Part shown: positions 26,701 to 35,065 of the stretch, piece by piece
Numbering within the stretch: position 1 is the first letter of the stretch
Layout: the number at the start of each line of letters is the position of its first letter
Assembly (NCBI GenBank): GCA_020638525.1
Contig: JACKIL010000010.1
Location: 1-64,000 of the forward strand
Direction: 5' to 3'
DNA length: 64,000 bases
DNA from: Caulobacterales bacterium
GTDB lineage: Bacteria > Pseudomonadota > Alphaproteobacteria > Caulobacterales > Parvularculaceae
Translations under genes and position numbers: made by a program
The notes under the pieces: generated by a model
What the model was told of the DNA's origin: nothing
The model's input: only the letters and a program-made list of their open reading frames with translations
Database searches by the model: none

Positions 26701-28397
26701 GGTCCGGCAAGGGGGAAAGAGGCGCATTGTCAGCGGGGCGCGCGCGCCTGGCTGAACTGATTGTCGGCAGCATCTTCATTAATGTCCTGGCTGTCGCCCT
26801 GCCGATCTTCTCGATGCAGATCTATGACCGCGTGTTGCCGGGCAAGGCGGCCGCGACACTTACCGTGCTCGCCGCCGGCGCGTTAGTCGCCATTGGACTC
26901 GAAATCGCATTGCGTCTGGCGCGGGCGGATTTGATCTCCCAGAACGGCGCCGCCTTTGAGCGAAACTTGTCGCGTGCAGCGATAAATCATGCACTCAACT
27001 CATCGGTGATGGATGGAGACATCCAAACGGCGTCGCAGAAGCTTCAGAAAATGCAAGCTGTACGCTCTTTGCGCGATTTTCATTCCGGCTACGCCGTCAC
27101 AGTGCTCATCGATTTCGCCTTTGTCTTCCTCTATCTCGCTCTGGTGATGAAGATTGGCGGGCTCGTCGTGCTAGCGCCGCTCGCCATCGTCACGCTCATC
27201 ATCATAAATGGCCTCGTTGGCGGCCTGAAGTTGCGTGATACGATCACCGCGAGAAAGAACGCCGACAACGTACGCTATGAATTCCTTGTCTCGACATTGC
27301 AAAGCATCAGCGCGCTCAAATGCTTTGCGCTGGGCGGACTCTTCGCGCGGCGTTACGAGCCGCTTGAATACAAGACGAGCCTTGCAAATTTCGAGGTGTC
27401 GCGCACTTCGGCTCAGATCCTGAACACCAGTATGGTTCTCGGTAACCTGATGACTGCTGTAGTCGTGACGCTTGGCGTGACGACAGCGGTCAATAGCGGG
27501 CTCTCGATCGGCGCGCTCATCGCTTGCGTGCTGCTCTCGGGAAGGCTCATTCCGCCGCTCCAGCGCGGGATTATCCTCTGGATCAAATATCAGGAATATG
27601 ATGCGAGCCGCACACAATTTCTCTCGCTTTTCGAAACGCCGCAGGAGCGCGGATCGTCGGGCGATCGAGTAAGTACGGGCGGCGGCCGCCTTCTTGAGCT
27701 TCACGGCGTTACGATTGCGCGGCGCCGCGCTGGCGCTCCTTTGCTGGCTTCATGCTCAGCTGCATTCGATGCGGGCGATCTCGTGCAGGTTCGCGCGGAG
27801 AACACTCGTCAGGCTTCGCAGGTGCTCCGTGTCGTCGCCGGGCTCGCCGGCGCGAACGAAGGTGCGATCTTCATCAACGGCAAGGAACTCGATGCCGTGC
27901 CGATGACGCGGCGGGCGGAGCATGTCGGTTATCTTGCGGCCTCCGCTGAGCTCTTTAACGGCACGATACTTGATAACCTCACCAGCTTCGGCATTCGCGA
28001 CCAGCGCCGCGCCCTCGAGATTGCGCGCAATCTCGGGATCGACCGCGATGTCGCGCAAATGCCGAGCGGCTGGAACACGGTCATCAGCGGCAGGCTTAGC
28101 GACGAAGCGCCGACGGGGCTGCGCCAACGCATTGCCATCGCGCGAGTGCTAGCCGCACGACCGAAAGTCGTTCTCTTCGATGAGGCCGCAGAGCTTCTCG
28201 ACAATCGAAGCTACGACCTTCTGATCTCGACGCTCATTTCGTTGCGTCAGGAATGCGTGATCCTCTTCAATACGACCGACGAAAATTTGCTTGGTCTGTG
28301 CAACCGACAGCTGGTGCTTCGCCCGGACGGAAGAACAGCTCTTTTTGGAGCAGGACGGCTCGCGCACGCGGCAGGCCGGGGGCTGATGCCAGTATGA
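26697..28397 (+). CDS. Type I secretion ABC half-transporter with degenerate nucleotide-binding domain
   Basis: This 566-residue protein has a PrtD/LapB-like membrane domain (about 1-310, including FSMQIYDRVLPG) and an ABC domain (about 330-566). The ATPase motifs are badly altered. The Walker A position reads RAENTRQASQVLR (366-378) with no GxGKS. The Q-loop reads YLAASAELF without Gln. The signature reads LSDEAPTGLRQR instead of LSGGQRQR. The H-loop histidine is missing in ILFNTTDEN. Only Walker B is normal (VVLFDE, 491-496). It most likely cannot hydrolyse ATP by itself and needs the next protein as partner. Its ATG overlaps the previous stop (ATGA). Confidence 0.88.
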   Translation: MRSGKGERGALSAGRARLAELIVGSIFINVLAVALPIFSMQIYDRVLPGKAAATLTVLAAGALVAIGLEIALRLARADLISQNGAAFERNLSRAAINHALNSSVMDGDIQTASQKLQKMQAVRSLRDFHSGYAVTVLIDFAFVFLYLALVMKIGGLVVLAPLAIVTLIIINGLVGGLKLRDTITARKNADNVRYEFLVSTLQSISALKCFALGGLFARRYEPLEYKTSLANFEVSRTSAQILNTSMVLGNLMTAVVVTLGVTTAVNSGLSIGALIACVLLSGRLIPPLQRGIILWIKYQEYDASRTQFLSLFETPQERGSSGDRVSTGGGRLLELHGVTIARRRAGAPLLASCSAAFDAGDLVQVRAENTRQASQVLRVVAGLAGANEGAIFINGKELDAVPMTRRAEHVGYLAASAELFNGTILDNLTSFGIRDQRRALEIARNLGIDRDVAQMPSGWNTVISGRLSDEAPTGLRQRIAIARVLAARPKVVLFDEAAELLDNRSYDLLISTLISLRQECVILFNTTDENLLGLCNRQLVLRPDGRTALFGAGRLAHAAGRGLMPV

Positions 28398-30628
28398 ACC
28401 TCTCTGACGCACCGAGCACGGAAACAAACGCCGCCCACGCAAAAGGCAAGGACGAGATGCGTGCGCTCTATGAGCGCCTGCAATCCCTTCGATGGACGAG
28501 CGGATTCGAAGGCGCTTATGCGGCATGCTTCTGCGCTCTGCTGACATCTCTCGATCGCGCTCGAAGCGTGCGCGAAGTGACTGAGATTCTCCCGCATTAT
28601 GAAGAACGCTTTGCGCTTCTCGATTTTCTGAATGCGATGGTCAATCTCGGATTCCATCCGCAGCGCCGTCGCTTCCGGTCTGGGGAGGCGATCGACACGC
28701 CTGCTCTCGTCGTCGCGGAGCGCGGCTTGACTGGGGAAGGGCGGCCGTTCGTCATTCTCGGCATCGAGGAGAAAAACGGCGCACGCGTCGCGACAGTCTT
28801 CGATGGAGAAGCGATGACTGTCCGCAGAGAAGAGCTCGCCAATTTGCGGGAACTGCGTGGCGGAGTTCTGTACGCCTTCAAGCGCCAGAAGCAGGAAAGC
28901 GTCGAGAATGCTGCGCTCATGCGCGCGGGCGCAGGCTATGGCTGGTTTCGAACTCTCGCAATTCGCTTCTACAGGCTCTTTGCGCAGATTCTCACTCTCA
29001 GCCTCTTCATCAATATTCTGGGGTTGTCGACACCGCTCTTCATCATGCTGGTCTATGATCGCGTTATCGCCGCGAGAGTGACTGAAGCTCTTCCTTACCT
29101 TGTCGCGGGCGTTTCCGCCGCGATCGCGGCGGACTGGGTGTTGCGCTCCATCAGGTCGCACAGGCTCGCCTGGATTGCGGCGCGTATGGACAACATCGTC
29201 GGAAATCTCACATTTTCGAAGCTTACGAAACTGCCGGCGCAGACGAGCGATAATGCTTCGGTGACAGCGCAGCTTCTGCGTCTGCGTTCCTTTGAATCGC
29301 TGCGCGATTTCTTCAGCAGTGCGGCGTTCATGTCAGTAATGGAATTGCCGTTCGTCGCGATTTACATACTCGCCATTCTGCTGCTTGGAGGTCCGATCGC
29401 CGCCGTTCCGATCGCCTGCATTCTCGCTTATGTCGTGCTTTTTGTACTCATGCGAAAGCGTATCGGCATTGATATTCGCCGGACGGCGCATACAGGAGCG
29501 GCGAGCCAGCGCTTCCTTCTCGAAACATTCGCCAAGAAGACGGATATTCAGACCGCAGGCCTCAATCAGAAATGGGCTGAAAAATACGCAGCGCTTTCCC
29601 GGCGCGAGTTCGATGCGTTCTCCAGGCTCGTCTTCGCTGGAAATCTTGCTGAAACGCTCGCCCACGCCATCACGCTGGTGGGCGGCGTCGCAACCCTTTC
29701 ATTTGGCGCGTTGATGATTTTCTCTCATCAGATGAGCGCCGGGGCGCTTATAGCTTGCCTCATTCTGACGTGGCGCACGCTAACGCCCTTCCACAATTTC
29801 TGCGCAGTCATTCAACGCTTCGAGCAGATTCGAAACAGCGTCATCCAGATCGATGCGCTGATGGAGATCGCCGCCGATGAAGAGGAGAGGACAGGCGGCG
29901 CAGCTCTCAGCTCGTTGCGCGGGCGAGTTGCCTTCGAGCGGGTCGGCCTTCAGCTCGGCGCGCGTTCATCGCCCATTTTTATGGACCTCTCTTTCACCGC
30001 CAAGCCTGGCGAGATCATTGGTTTCACCGGACATAGCGGGTCCGGAAAGTCGCTTCTTCTGAAACTCGTTCAGGGTGTTTACGAAGCTTCATTCGGCGCC
30101 GTTCGCGTGGATGGCTTTGACATTCGCCAGCTCGACTCGAACCGCCTTCGCCGGATGATCTCCTACATCCCGCAACAGCCACAGCTTTTCACTGGCACGA
30201 TTGAAGAGAACGTTAGGCTTGTACGACCTGAGGCGACGAGCGACGAGATCTGGGCGGCTCTGGAAATGGCTGGCGCAGCCGAACAGATCAAAGCGCTGCC
30301 CGACGGCGTATTGACGGATGTGACGAAGGATCGGCGCCTGTCCTTCGAACTGCTCATGCAAATCTCGATTGCCCGGGCCTATCTCCTCGACGGCAAACTC
30401 TTCCTAATCGATGAGCTCCCGAATTCACTCCTGATGAACTCGGCCGGCAAACGCTTACGCATGTTTCTGCGCGAAAGCGCTGGGCGGCGATCCGTATTCA
30501 TCGCCTCGCAGAATCCCGAAATGCTCGACCTCTGCGATCGGGTTTTCGAGGTGACTTCATTCGGTCTGAAGCCGGTTCGAGACAATTCTTCCTCAAACGG
30601 AAAATCTGCAATGGAGAGGGTGGCGTGA
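28394..30628 (+). CDS. Type I secretion ABC transporter with C39-like N-terminal domain
   Basis: This 744-residue protein has residues about 20-165 resembling a C39-like, non-peptidase substrate-binding domain, a membrane domain at about 185-490, and an ABC domain at about 508-744. Walker A is intact (GHSGSGKS, 546-553), as are the Q-loop (YIPQQPQLF) and Walker B (LFLIDE, 669-674). The signature is abnormal (LSFEL, 649-653) and the H-loop histidine is replaced in FIASQNPEM. Paired with the preceding half-transporter, only one composite ATP site could have a true Walker A. The start overlaps the previous stop by ATGA, so equal synthesis of both halves is likely. Confidence 0.9.
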   Translation: MNLSDAPSTETNAAHAKGKDEMRALYERLQSLRWTSGFEGAYAACFCALLTSLDRARSVREVTEILPHYEERFALLDFLNAMVNLGFHPQRRRFRSGEAIDTPALVVAERGLTGEGRPFVILGIEEKNGARVATVFDGEAMTVRREELANLRELRGGVLYAFKRQKQESVENAALMRAGAGYGWFRTLAIRFYRLFAQILTLSLFINILGLSTPLFIMLVYDRVIAARVTEALPYLVAGVSAAIAADWVLRSIRSHRLAWIAARMDNIVGNLTFSKLTKLPAQTSDNASVTAQLLRLRSFESLRDFFSSAAFMSVMELPFVAIYILAILLLGGPIAAVPIACILAYVVLFVLMRKRIGIDIRRTAHTGAASQRFLLETFAKKTDIQTAGLNQKWAEKYAALSRREFDAFSRLVFAGNLAETLAHAITLVGGVATLSFGALMIFSHQMSAGALIACLILTWRTLTPFHNFCAVIQRFEQIRNSVIQIDALMEIAADEEERTGGAALSSLRGRVAFERVGLQLGARSSPIFMDLSFTAKPGEIIGFTGHSGSGKSLLLKLVQGVYEASFGAVRVDGFDIRQLDSNRLRRMISYIPQQPQLFTGTIEENVRLVRPEATSDEIWAALEMAGAAEQIKALPDGVLTDVTKDRRLSFELLMQISIARAYLLDGKLFLIDELPNSLLMNSAGKRLRMFLRESAGRRSVFIASQNPEMLDLCDRVFEVTSFGLKPVRDNSSSNGKSAMERVA

Positions 30629-31980
30629 CAGCGACGGCAGCTTTGAGTGGCGTTCGAAATGCGGTTGCGGGTCGCCAGCGCGACGATCTTCGTTACCTTG
30701 CATCGTCTATCGAGCTTGAGGAGCCGACGCGTCTCAAATCCCTTGGAGGCGTCACTTACGCCGTTTCCGGCCTTGTGGCGGCATTTCTTCTGTGGGCGTC
30801 TGTTGCGAACATTCACGCCGTCACGCGCACGAGCGGGGAGGTGGCGCCGAGTGGTTCTCTGCGTATCGTTCAACATCAGGTTGGCGGCGTCATTCGTGAA
30901 ATCCTCGTTCAGGAGGGCCAATTGGTCGACGAGGGGGAAACGCTTGTGCTTCTCCAGGGTGACGGTGTCGTGGAAGATCTTCAACAGGCTCGCGAGAAGC
31001 AATTGGCGCTGCGCGCGCGTGAGGAGCGCCTTCGCGCATTCCTCGACGATCGTGAACCGGACTTCAGTCAATTGAAAAGCGCTCAACTCGGTTACGTGGA
31101 AGAGCAACGCAACACCTTTCTCAGCATGCAGGCGGCGATCAATGAAGAGCGTAAAGTACTGGAACAGCAACGCAGTCAGAAATATCAAGCTTATTCGGCG
31201 TTGAAGGAACAGCTCTCCACAGTCGAGCGGAATCGCGAGATCACGCAGAAGATCTATGACAGCCGCAAGGAGCTAGTCAAAGAAGGCTATTATCCTCGCG
31301 TTCAGTTTCTGGAGACGGAACGCAATCTCAATGAGCTCATTGGGGCGGAGCTGCAGTTGAAGCGCGATATCGAGCTCGCGCAGACGGCGCTCGCTGAATA
31401 CGATCAACGGCTCGAACTGCAGGGCGCAAAGTCTCGCGACGAGGCGTATGTCGCGCTCGACAGCATTACAGCTGAACTGGCCCAAAACAGGGAAGTCGTC
31501 GAAAAGCTCGAAAATCGCCTGAGAAGTCTCGCAGTGACGTCTCCTGTGCGCGGGCTCGTCAAGTCGATGAGCGTCAATTCCGTCGGCGGCGTCGTCGGAC
31601 CCGGCCAGGTCATTGCGGAGGTTGTTCCCCTTGATGAAGAGTTGATCGTCGAGATCAAGATTTCGCCAAAGGATATCGGGAACATTCAGGCGGGCCGCGC
31701 TGTCGACGTCAAATTCAGCGCCTATGATTATTCTCAGTTCGGCTCGATCCGCGGCACGCTCGACTATGTATCGGCGACGACTTTTTCAGGGCCGGGAGGT
31801 GAGCGTTTTTATCGCGGCAAAGTCAAACTAGACAAAAACTATGTCGGAGACGACCCCGATCACAACATTATCATCCCGGGCATGACTGTTATGGCGGACA
31901 TCATTCTCGGGGACCGCACTTTGCTCGCGCATCTTCTCTCACCCGCACAAAAAATCGCCGGCGGCGCATTCAAGGAGTAG
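30625..31980 (+). CDS. HlyD-family type I secretion adaptor (membrane fusion protein)
   Basis: This 451-residue adaptor would bridge the ABC pair to an outer-membrane TolC-type channel, which is not encoded here. It shows a single membrane anchor (about 46-66), the biotinyl-like start SGEVAPSGSLRIVQHQVGGV, a long coiled-coil region (about 115-290), and the C-terminal HlyD half SPVRGLVKSMSVNSVGGVVG. The C-terminal beta region is long, as in PrtE/LapC types. The GTG start overlaps the upstream stop by GTGA. The regulator gene starts 3 bases downstream. Confidence 0.93.
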   Translation: MTATAALSGVRNAVAGRQRDDLRYLASSIELEEPTRLKSLGGVTYAVSGLVAAFLLWASVANIHAVTRTSGEVAPSGSLRIVQHQVGGVIREILVQEGQLVDEGETLVLLQGDGVVEDLQQAREKQLALRAREERLRAFLDDREPDFSQLKSAQLGYVEEQRNTFLSMQAAINEERKVLEQQRSQKYQAYSALKEQLSTVERNREITQKIYDSRKELVKEGYYPRVQFLETERNLNELIGAELQLKRDIELAQTALAEYDQRLELQGAKSRDEAYVALDSITAELAQNREVVEKLENRLRSLAVTSPVRGLVKSMSVNSVGGVVGPGQVIAEVVPLDEELIVEIKISPKDIGNIQAGRAVDVKFSAYDYSQFGSIRGTLDYVSATTFSGPGGERFYRGKVKLDKNYVGDDPDHNIIIPGMTVMADIILGDRTLLAHLLSPAQKIAGGAFKE

Positions 31981-31983
31981 ATT

Positions 31984-32928
31984 ATGGATCACGCGACGCA
32001 TCTTCCTCCTTTGGCTTCCGCGCGCGAGATATCGGAAGACGCAAGGGCCTATATTCTTTCGGGGGATGAAGCCGGCCTTTCGGCTGCCTGGCGCGTGCTC
32101 GAAGCGCGCGGGTGCTTGTGCGCGCGAGCAGCGAACGAGGCGGATCTTCTGAAGGAGTTCGCAAGCTGCAATAAAAAAAAGAAGCTCCTTCTCGTCGATT
32201 GCGGCGTCAGCGATGCGGAAGAGTTCTCCAGTCTTTCGTCGAGATTGCCAGGCGATGTCGTGACAATCGTGATCTGCAAGGGTGCGGACTATGAGAAGGT
32301 GTCTGCCATCGTAGGGCCCGGCGCTTTCATGATCCTTCGCGCTCCGATGGCGACGGAAACGCTTGAATCCGTCATCGACGCGGCGTTGCATGAAGCGGGG
32401 CGCCGCGCTGCTTTGAAAGAGGAATGTCAGCTCTATTTTGGCGCGCTTAGATGGGCGGAAGCGGCGAAGTTCACTTTCCGCACGCTCGACGAAATTGAGC
32501 CGCTCGCGCGCCTCTTGTCATCTGCATTTCCCGATCAAGAGGGGGCGATGAAGGGGCTTCGCGAGCTGATGCGCAACGCCGTCGAGCACGGCAATCTCGA
32601 AATCGGGTTCAAAGAGAAGTCCCGGCTTCTCGAAGATAACCTGCTTTCCGGCGAGATCGCGCGACGGCTCGTCGATCCGCTCTACGGCGCGCGCGTCGTA
32701 GAGGCGGTGCTCGCGCGCAAGCCGGAAGGCGTCTATGTCATCATCAAAGATCAGGGCGCAGGGTTCGACTGGCGCGAGTTCACGAAATTTTCGCCCTCGC
32801 GCGCAGCATATAAGAATGGCCGCGGCATTCAGATCGCGCGGCTCACCTGCTTCGATAAGCTGGCGTTCAATGAAGCCGGCAATCAGGTGACGGCGTTCAG
32901 CGCCCTCAACAGCAACGCTCAGGCCTGA
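31984..32928 (+). CDS. Pseudo-receiver plus RsbW-like ATPase domain, probable regulator
   Basis: This 314-residue protein has two parts. Residues about 15-140 look like a decayed receiver: an aspartate stands at the acceptor position (D72 in LLLVDCG), but the conserved Lys before Pro is lost (MILRAPMA). Residues about 165-310 form a GHKL ATPase of the RsbW/anti-sigma type, with N198 in ELMRNAVEHGN, D256 in KDQGAG and the glycine loop NGRGIQIAR. There is no histidine box, so it is not a histidine kinase. It could bind a sigma factor or a partner of the secretion apparatus. Placement as the last gene of the operon suggests dedicated control. Confidence 0.8.
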   Translation: MDHATHLPPLASAREISEDARAYILSGDEAGLSAAWRVLEARGCLCARAANEADLLKEFASCNKKKKLLLVDCGVSDAEEFSSLSSRLPGDVVTIVICKGADYEKVSAIVGPGAFMILRAPMATETLESVIDAALHEAGRRAALKEECQLYFGALRWAEAAKFTFRTLDEIEPLARLLSSAFPDQEGAMKGLRELMRNAVEHGNLEIGFKEKSRLLEDNLLSGEIARRLVDPLYGARVVEAVLARKPEGVYVIIKDQGAGFDWREFTKFSPSRAAYKNGRGIQIARLTCFDKLAFNEAGNQVTAFSALNSNAQA

Positions 32929-32931
32929 GGC

Positions 32932-32954
32932 GACCCGGCGCGCTGCGCCGGGTC
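32932..32954. terminator. Bidirectional hairpin between converging genes
   Basis: A perfect 10-bp stem (GACCCGGCGC / GCGCCGGGTC) with a GCT loop lies 3 bases after the stop of the plus-strand operon and 12 bases from the stop of the minus-strand permease gene. There is no T-run, so it may act as an RNA-end stabiliser or a weak terminator in both directions. Confidence 0.6.
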
Positions 32955-32966
32955 AAGCAAGCGTGG

Positions 32967-34493
32967 CTATTCAGCCGGCGTCGCCTTGCCGAGTTTGGAA
33001 TTGTGCGTTCCGTACAGGAAGTAGACGATCACCGAGCCTGCGACGAACCATGCAAAGAAGATGAGCACGCGCATCTCGACAGTCGTGATCAGGTAGAGGC
33101 ATGACACGATGCCCAGCACCGGCGTCAAGGGATAGAGCGGCACCTTGAAGCCGCGCTCGAGGTCCGGATGCGTGCGTCGCAGGTACATCACCGTGAAGCA
33201 GACGATCGCGAAGGCCGCGAGCGTGCCGACCGAAGTAAGGTCGCCGAGCGTGTTGATGTCGAAGACGCCGGCGGCGATTGCGACGACGGCGCCGACAACG
33301 ATCGTGTTGATCCATGGCGTCTTGAAGCGTGCATGCACCTTACCAAAGAGACTCGGCAGCAGGCCGTCATTCGCCATCGTGTAGAAAATGCGAGTCTGGC
33401 CGTACATGAGAACGAGAATGACCGAGGTGAGGCCCGTGATGGCGCCGACTTTCACGGTGAGCGCGAACCATTTCCATTCCGGACCGAAAGCGTCGACGGC
33501 GACGGCGACAGGGTCTGGCACGTTGAGCGTCGTATAAGGAACGACAAGCGTCATCACCGCTGCGACAAGCATGTAAAGCGTCGTGCAGACGATGAGCGAG
33601 CCGAGAATGCCGATCGGCATGTCACGTTTCGGATTTTTTGCTTCCTGGCCAGCGGTCGAAACGGCTTCGAAGCCGATATAGGCGAAGAAGACGATTGAGG
33701 CGGCGCGCATCACGCCGCCAATGCCGAATTCGCCGCGTTCGCCAGTCGCAGGCGGAATGAACGGTTCCCAATTGTGCATGTACTTGCCGAGATGCGGCAG
33801 AATCACCGCAAGACCGATTCCGATAAACGCGAGAATGACCGCGACTTTGATGGCGACGATGATGTTGTTGACGGTCGCCGATTCCGAAACGCCGACCATC
33901 AGCAGGAGAGCAAGCGCACCGCAGACGAGGGCGGCCGGCATGTTGAAGAGGGCGGTGATCGTTTCGCCGTCCGCGAGCGTGATGACATGGCCCATCGGCG
34001 CCGTAAGCACTGGCGGAATCACCAGTCCGAAGTCTCGTAATAGGCTCACTACATACCCTGACCAGCCGACGGCGACGACCGAAGCGGCGAGGCCATATTC
34101 AAGCAGCAACAGCGCGCCCATGATCCATGCAGCGAACTCGCCAAGCGTCGCATAGGAATAAGTGTAGGCCGAACCTGAAACCGGCAGCACGGAGGCGAGC
34201 TCCGCATAGCAAAGACCGGCGAAGGCGCAGACAATGCCGGCGACAACGAAGGACAGCATGACGGCAGGCCCAGCGTGAAGCGCGGCTGCATTGCCCGTCC
34301 GCACGAAGATGCCAGCCCCGATGATGCAGCCGATGCCGAGGAAGATGAGGTTGAGCGGCCCGAGCGTTCGCTTGAGCTCTCCCCGCGAATACTCCGCCTG
34401 GACCTGTTCGACTGTCTTGCGTCGAATGAGCCCGCTGGCGAAGCTCGGCCGCGTTTCGACAACGGGCTGTTTCGCTGACTTGTTGTCACTCAT
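32967..34493 (-). CDS. APC-superfamily amino-acid permease
   Basis: This 508-residue inner-membrane transporter has about 12-14 membrane helices. The N-terminus has KRTLGPLNLIFLGIGCIIGAGIFV, the conserved first-helix motif of the cationic amino-acid transporter (CAT/YfnA-like) branch. FVVAGIVCAFAGLCYAELAS and FFAYIGFEAVSTAGQEAKNP are further family landmarks. It would import an amino acid or amine with protons. It could supply substrates such as tryptophan to the neighbouring catabolic genes, but that is only suggested by position; the family is also found far from any catabolic cluster. Confidence 0.92.
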   Translation of the reverse strand: MSDNKSAKQPVVETRPSFASGLIRRKTVEQVQAEYSRGELKRTLGPLNLIFLGIGCIIGAGIFVRTGNAAALHAGPAVMLSFVVAGIVCAFAGLCYAELASVLPVSGSAYTYSYATLGEFAAWIMGALLLLEYGLAASVVAVGWSGYVVSLLRDFGLVIPPVLTAPMGHVITLADGETITALFNMPAALVCGALALLLMVGVSESATVNNIIVAIKVAVILAFIGIGLAVILPHLGKYMHNWEPFIPPATGERGEFGIGGVMRAASIVFFAYIGFEAVSTAGQEAKNPKRDMPIGILGSLIVCTTLYMLVAAVMTLVVPYTTLNVPDPVAVAVDAFGPEWKWFALTVKVGAITGLTSVILVLMYGQTRIFYTMANDGLLPSLFGKVHARFKTPWINTIVVGAVVAIAAGVFDINTLGDLTSVGTLAAFAIVCFTVMYLRRTHPDLERGFKVPLYPLTPVLGIVSCLYLITTVEMRVLIFFAWFVAGSVIVYFLYGTHNSKLGKATPAE

Positions 34494-34807
34494 TGATTCT
34501 TATTCCCTTGCTGACCGCGCTTCGGCGGGGCGTGTTTCAACTGGAGTGCAGATGTCTGTTAGGTGAGCAGGGCGGGCGCGCAGGAAAAAATTCTGCGCGG
34601 GGGAGGACTGTCTGCAATGGAGGTGGCGGGCGCGCGCGAAGGCGACATAGATCAGCTTTTTCTCCACAGCGCCCCAAGGAGCTGGCTACGGGCCGCGCTG
34701 CCAGCCCGGCACACTGCTCCAATTCTGGAATAATGCAAACTAGAACGAATAGGGGGCGCGACCGGCGGGAGCAGAAAATCGCGCAGGAATCCGAGGTGTC
34801 TGAGCTC

Positions 34808-34819
34808 AATAAATTTATT
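34808..34819. promoter_or_regulatory. AT-rich palindrome, possible MarR-type operator
   Basis: AATAAATTTATT is a perfect 12-bp palindrome about 250 bases upstream of the oxidoreductase operon. It shares the half-site AATTTATT with the larger palindrome at 52806-52833 next to a MarR gene in the same catabolic region. A shared regulator is possible. Such AT-rich words also arise by chance. Confidence 0.35.
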
Positions 34820-34971
34820 TACTTCAATGGGTTGAGCGTGTTTCGCGCAGGCGAATTCCTAGTGAGCGTCCGCAAGTCCGTCCCTCCGGCGCCGGATCGT
34901 CTGCGGACAGCTCAAAAGACGCCCACTTTGGTAGTCGGTGAACGGATTTTGCGGCGCCGAAAAAGAATCAA

Positions 34972-35000
34972 TTGAAATGTAAAGTATCTGCCTTTACCAT
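34972..35000 (+). promoter_or_regulatory. Candidate sigma-70 promoter with an inverted repeat in the spacer
   Basis: TTGAAA (34972-34977) and TACCAT (34995-35000) are separated by 17 bases, a good match to -35 and -10 boxes in front of the operon. Within it GTAAAG (34979-34984) and CTTTAC (34992-34997) form an inverted repeat with a 7-base gap, where a repressor such as the MarR protein encoded in this operon could block polymerase. Confidence 0.4.
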
Positions 35001-35065
35001 CATTGAGCACATCATCGCGGCGTCCGCGCGATTTCGTCGCCTCTGTCTTCGCAAGGGAGCCCGAA

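Larger units (their letters stand above)
34494..35065. other. Intergenic region upstream of the catabolic operon
   Basis: About 570 bases contain no convincing gene. Open frames here are short, basic and unlike known proteins. The region holds an AT-rich 12-bp palindrome (34808-34819) and a promoter-like pair (34972-35000), each listed separately. The base composition drops to AT-rich near both, unlike the surrounding coding DNA. Confidence 0.5.

Noticed and set aside
28253..28393. N-terminal extension of the second ABC protein by 47 residues
   Set aside because: The stretch overlaps the 3' end of the first ABC gene and reads as out-of-frame coding. The ATGA overlap at 28394 gives a natural coupled start.
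34493..34975. 160-codon plus-strand open frame in the gap before the IorA-like gene
   Set aside because: It has no ribosome-binding site, is Arg-rich and unlike any family, and the palindrome at 34808 lies inside it.
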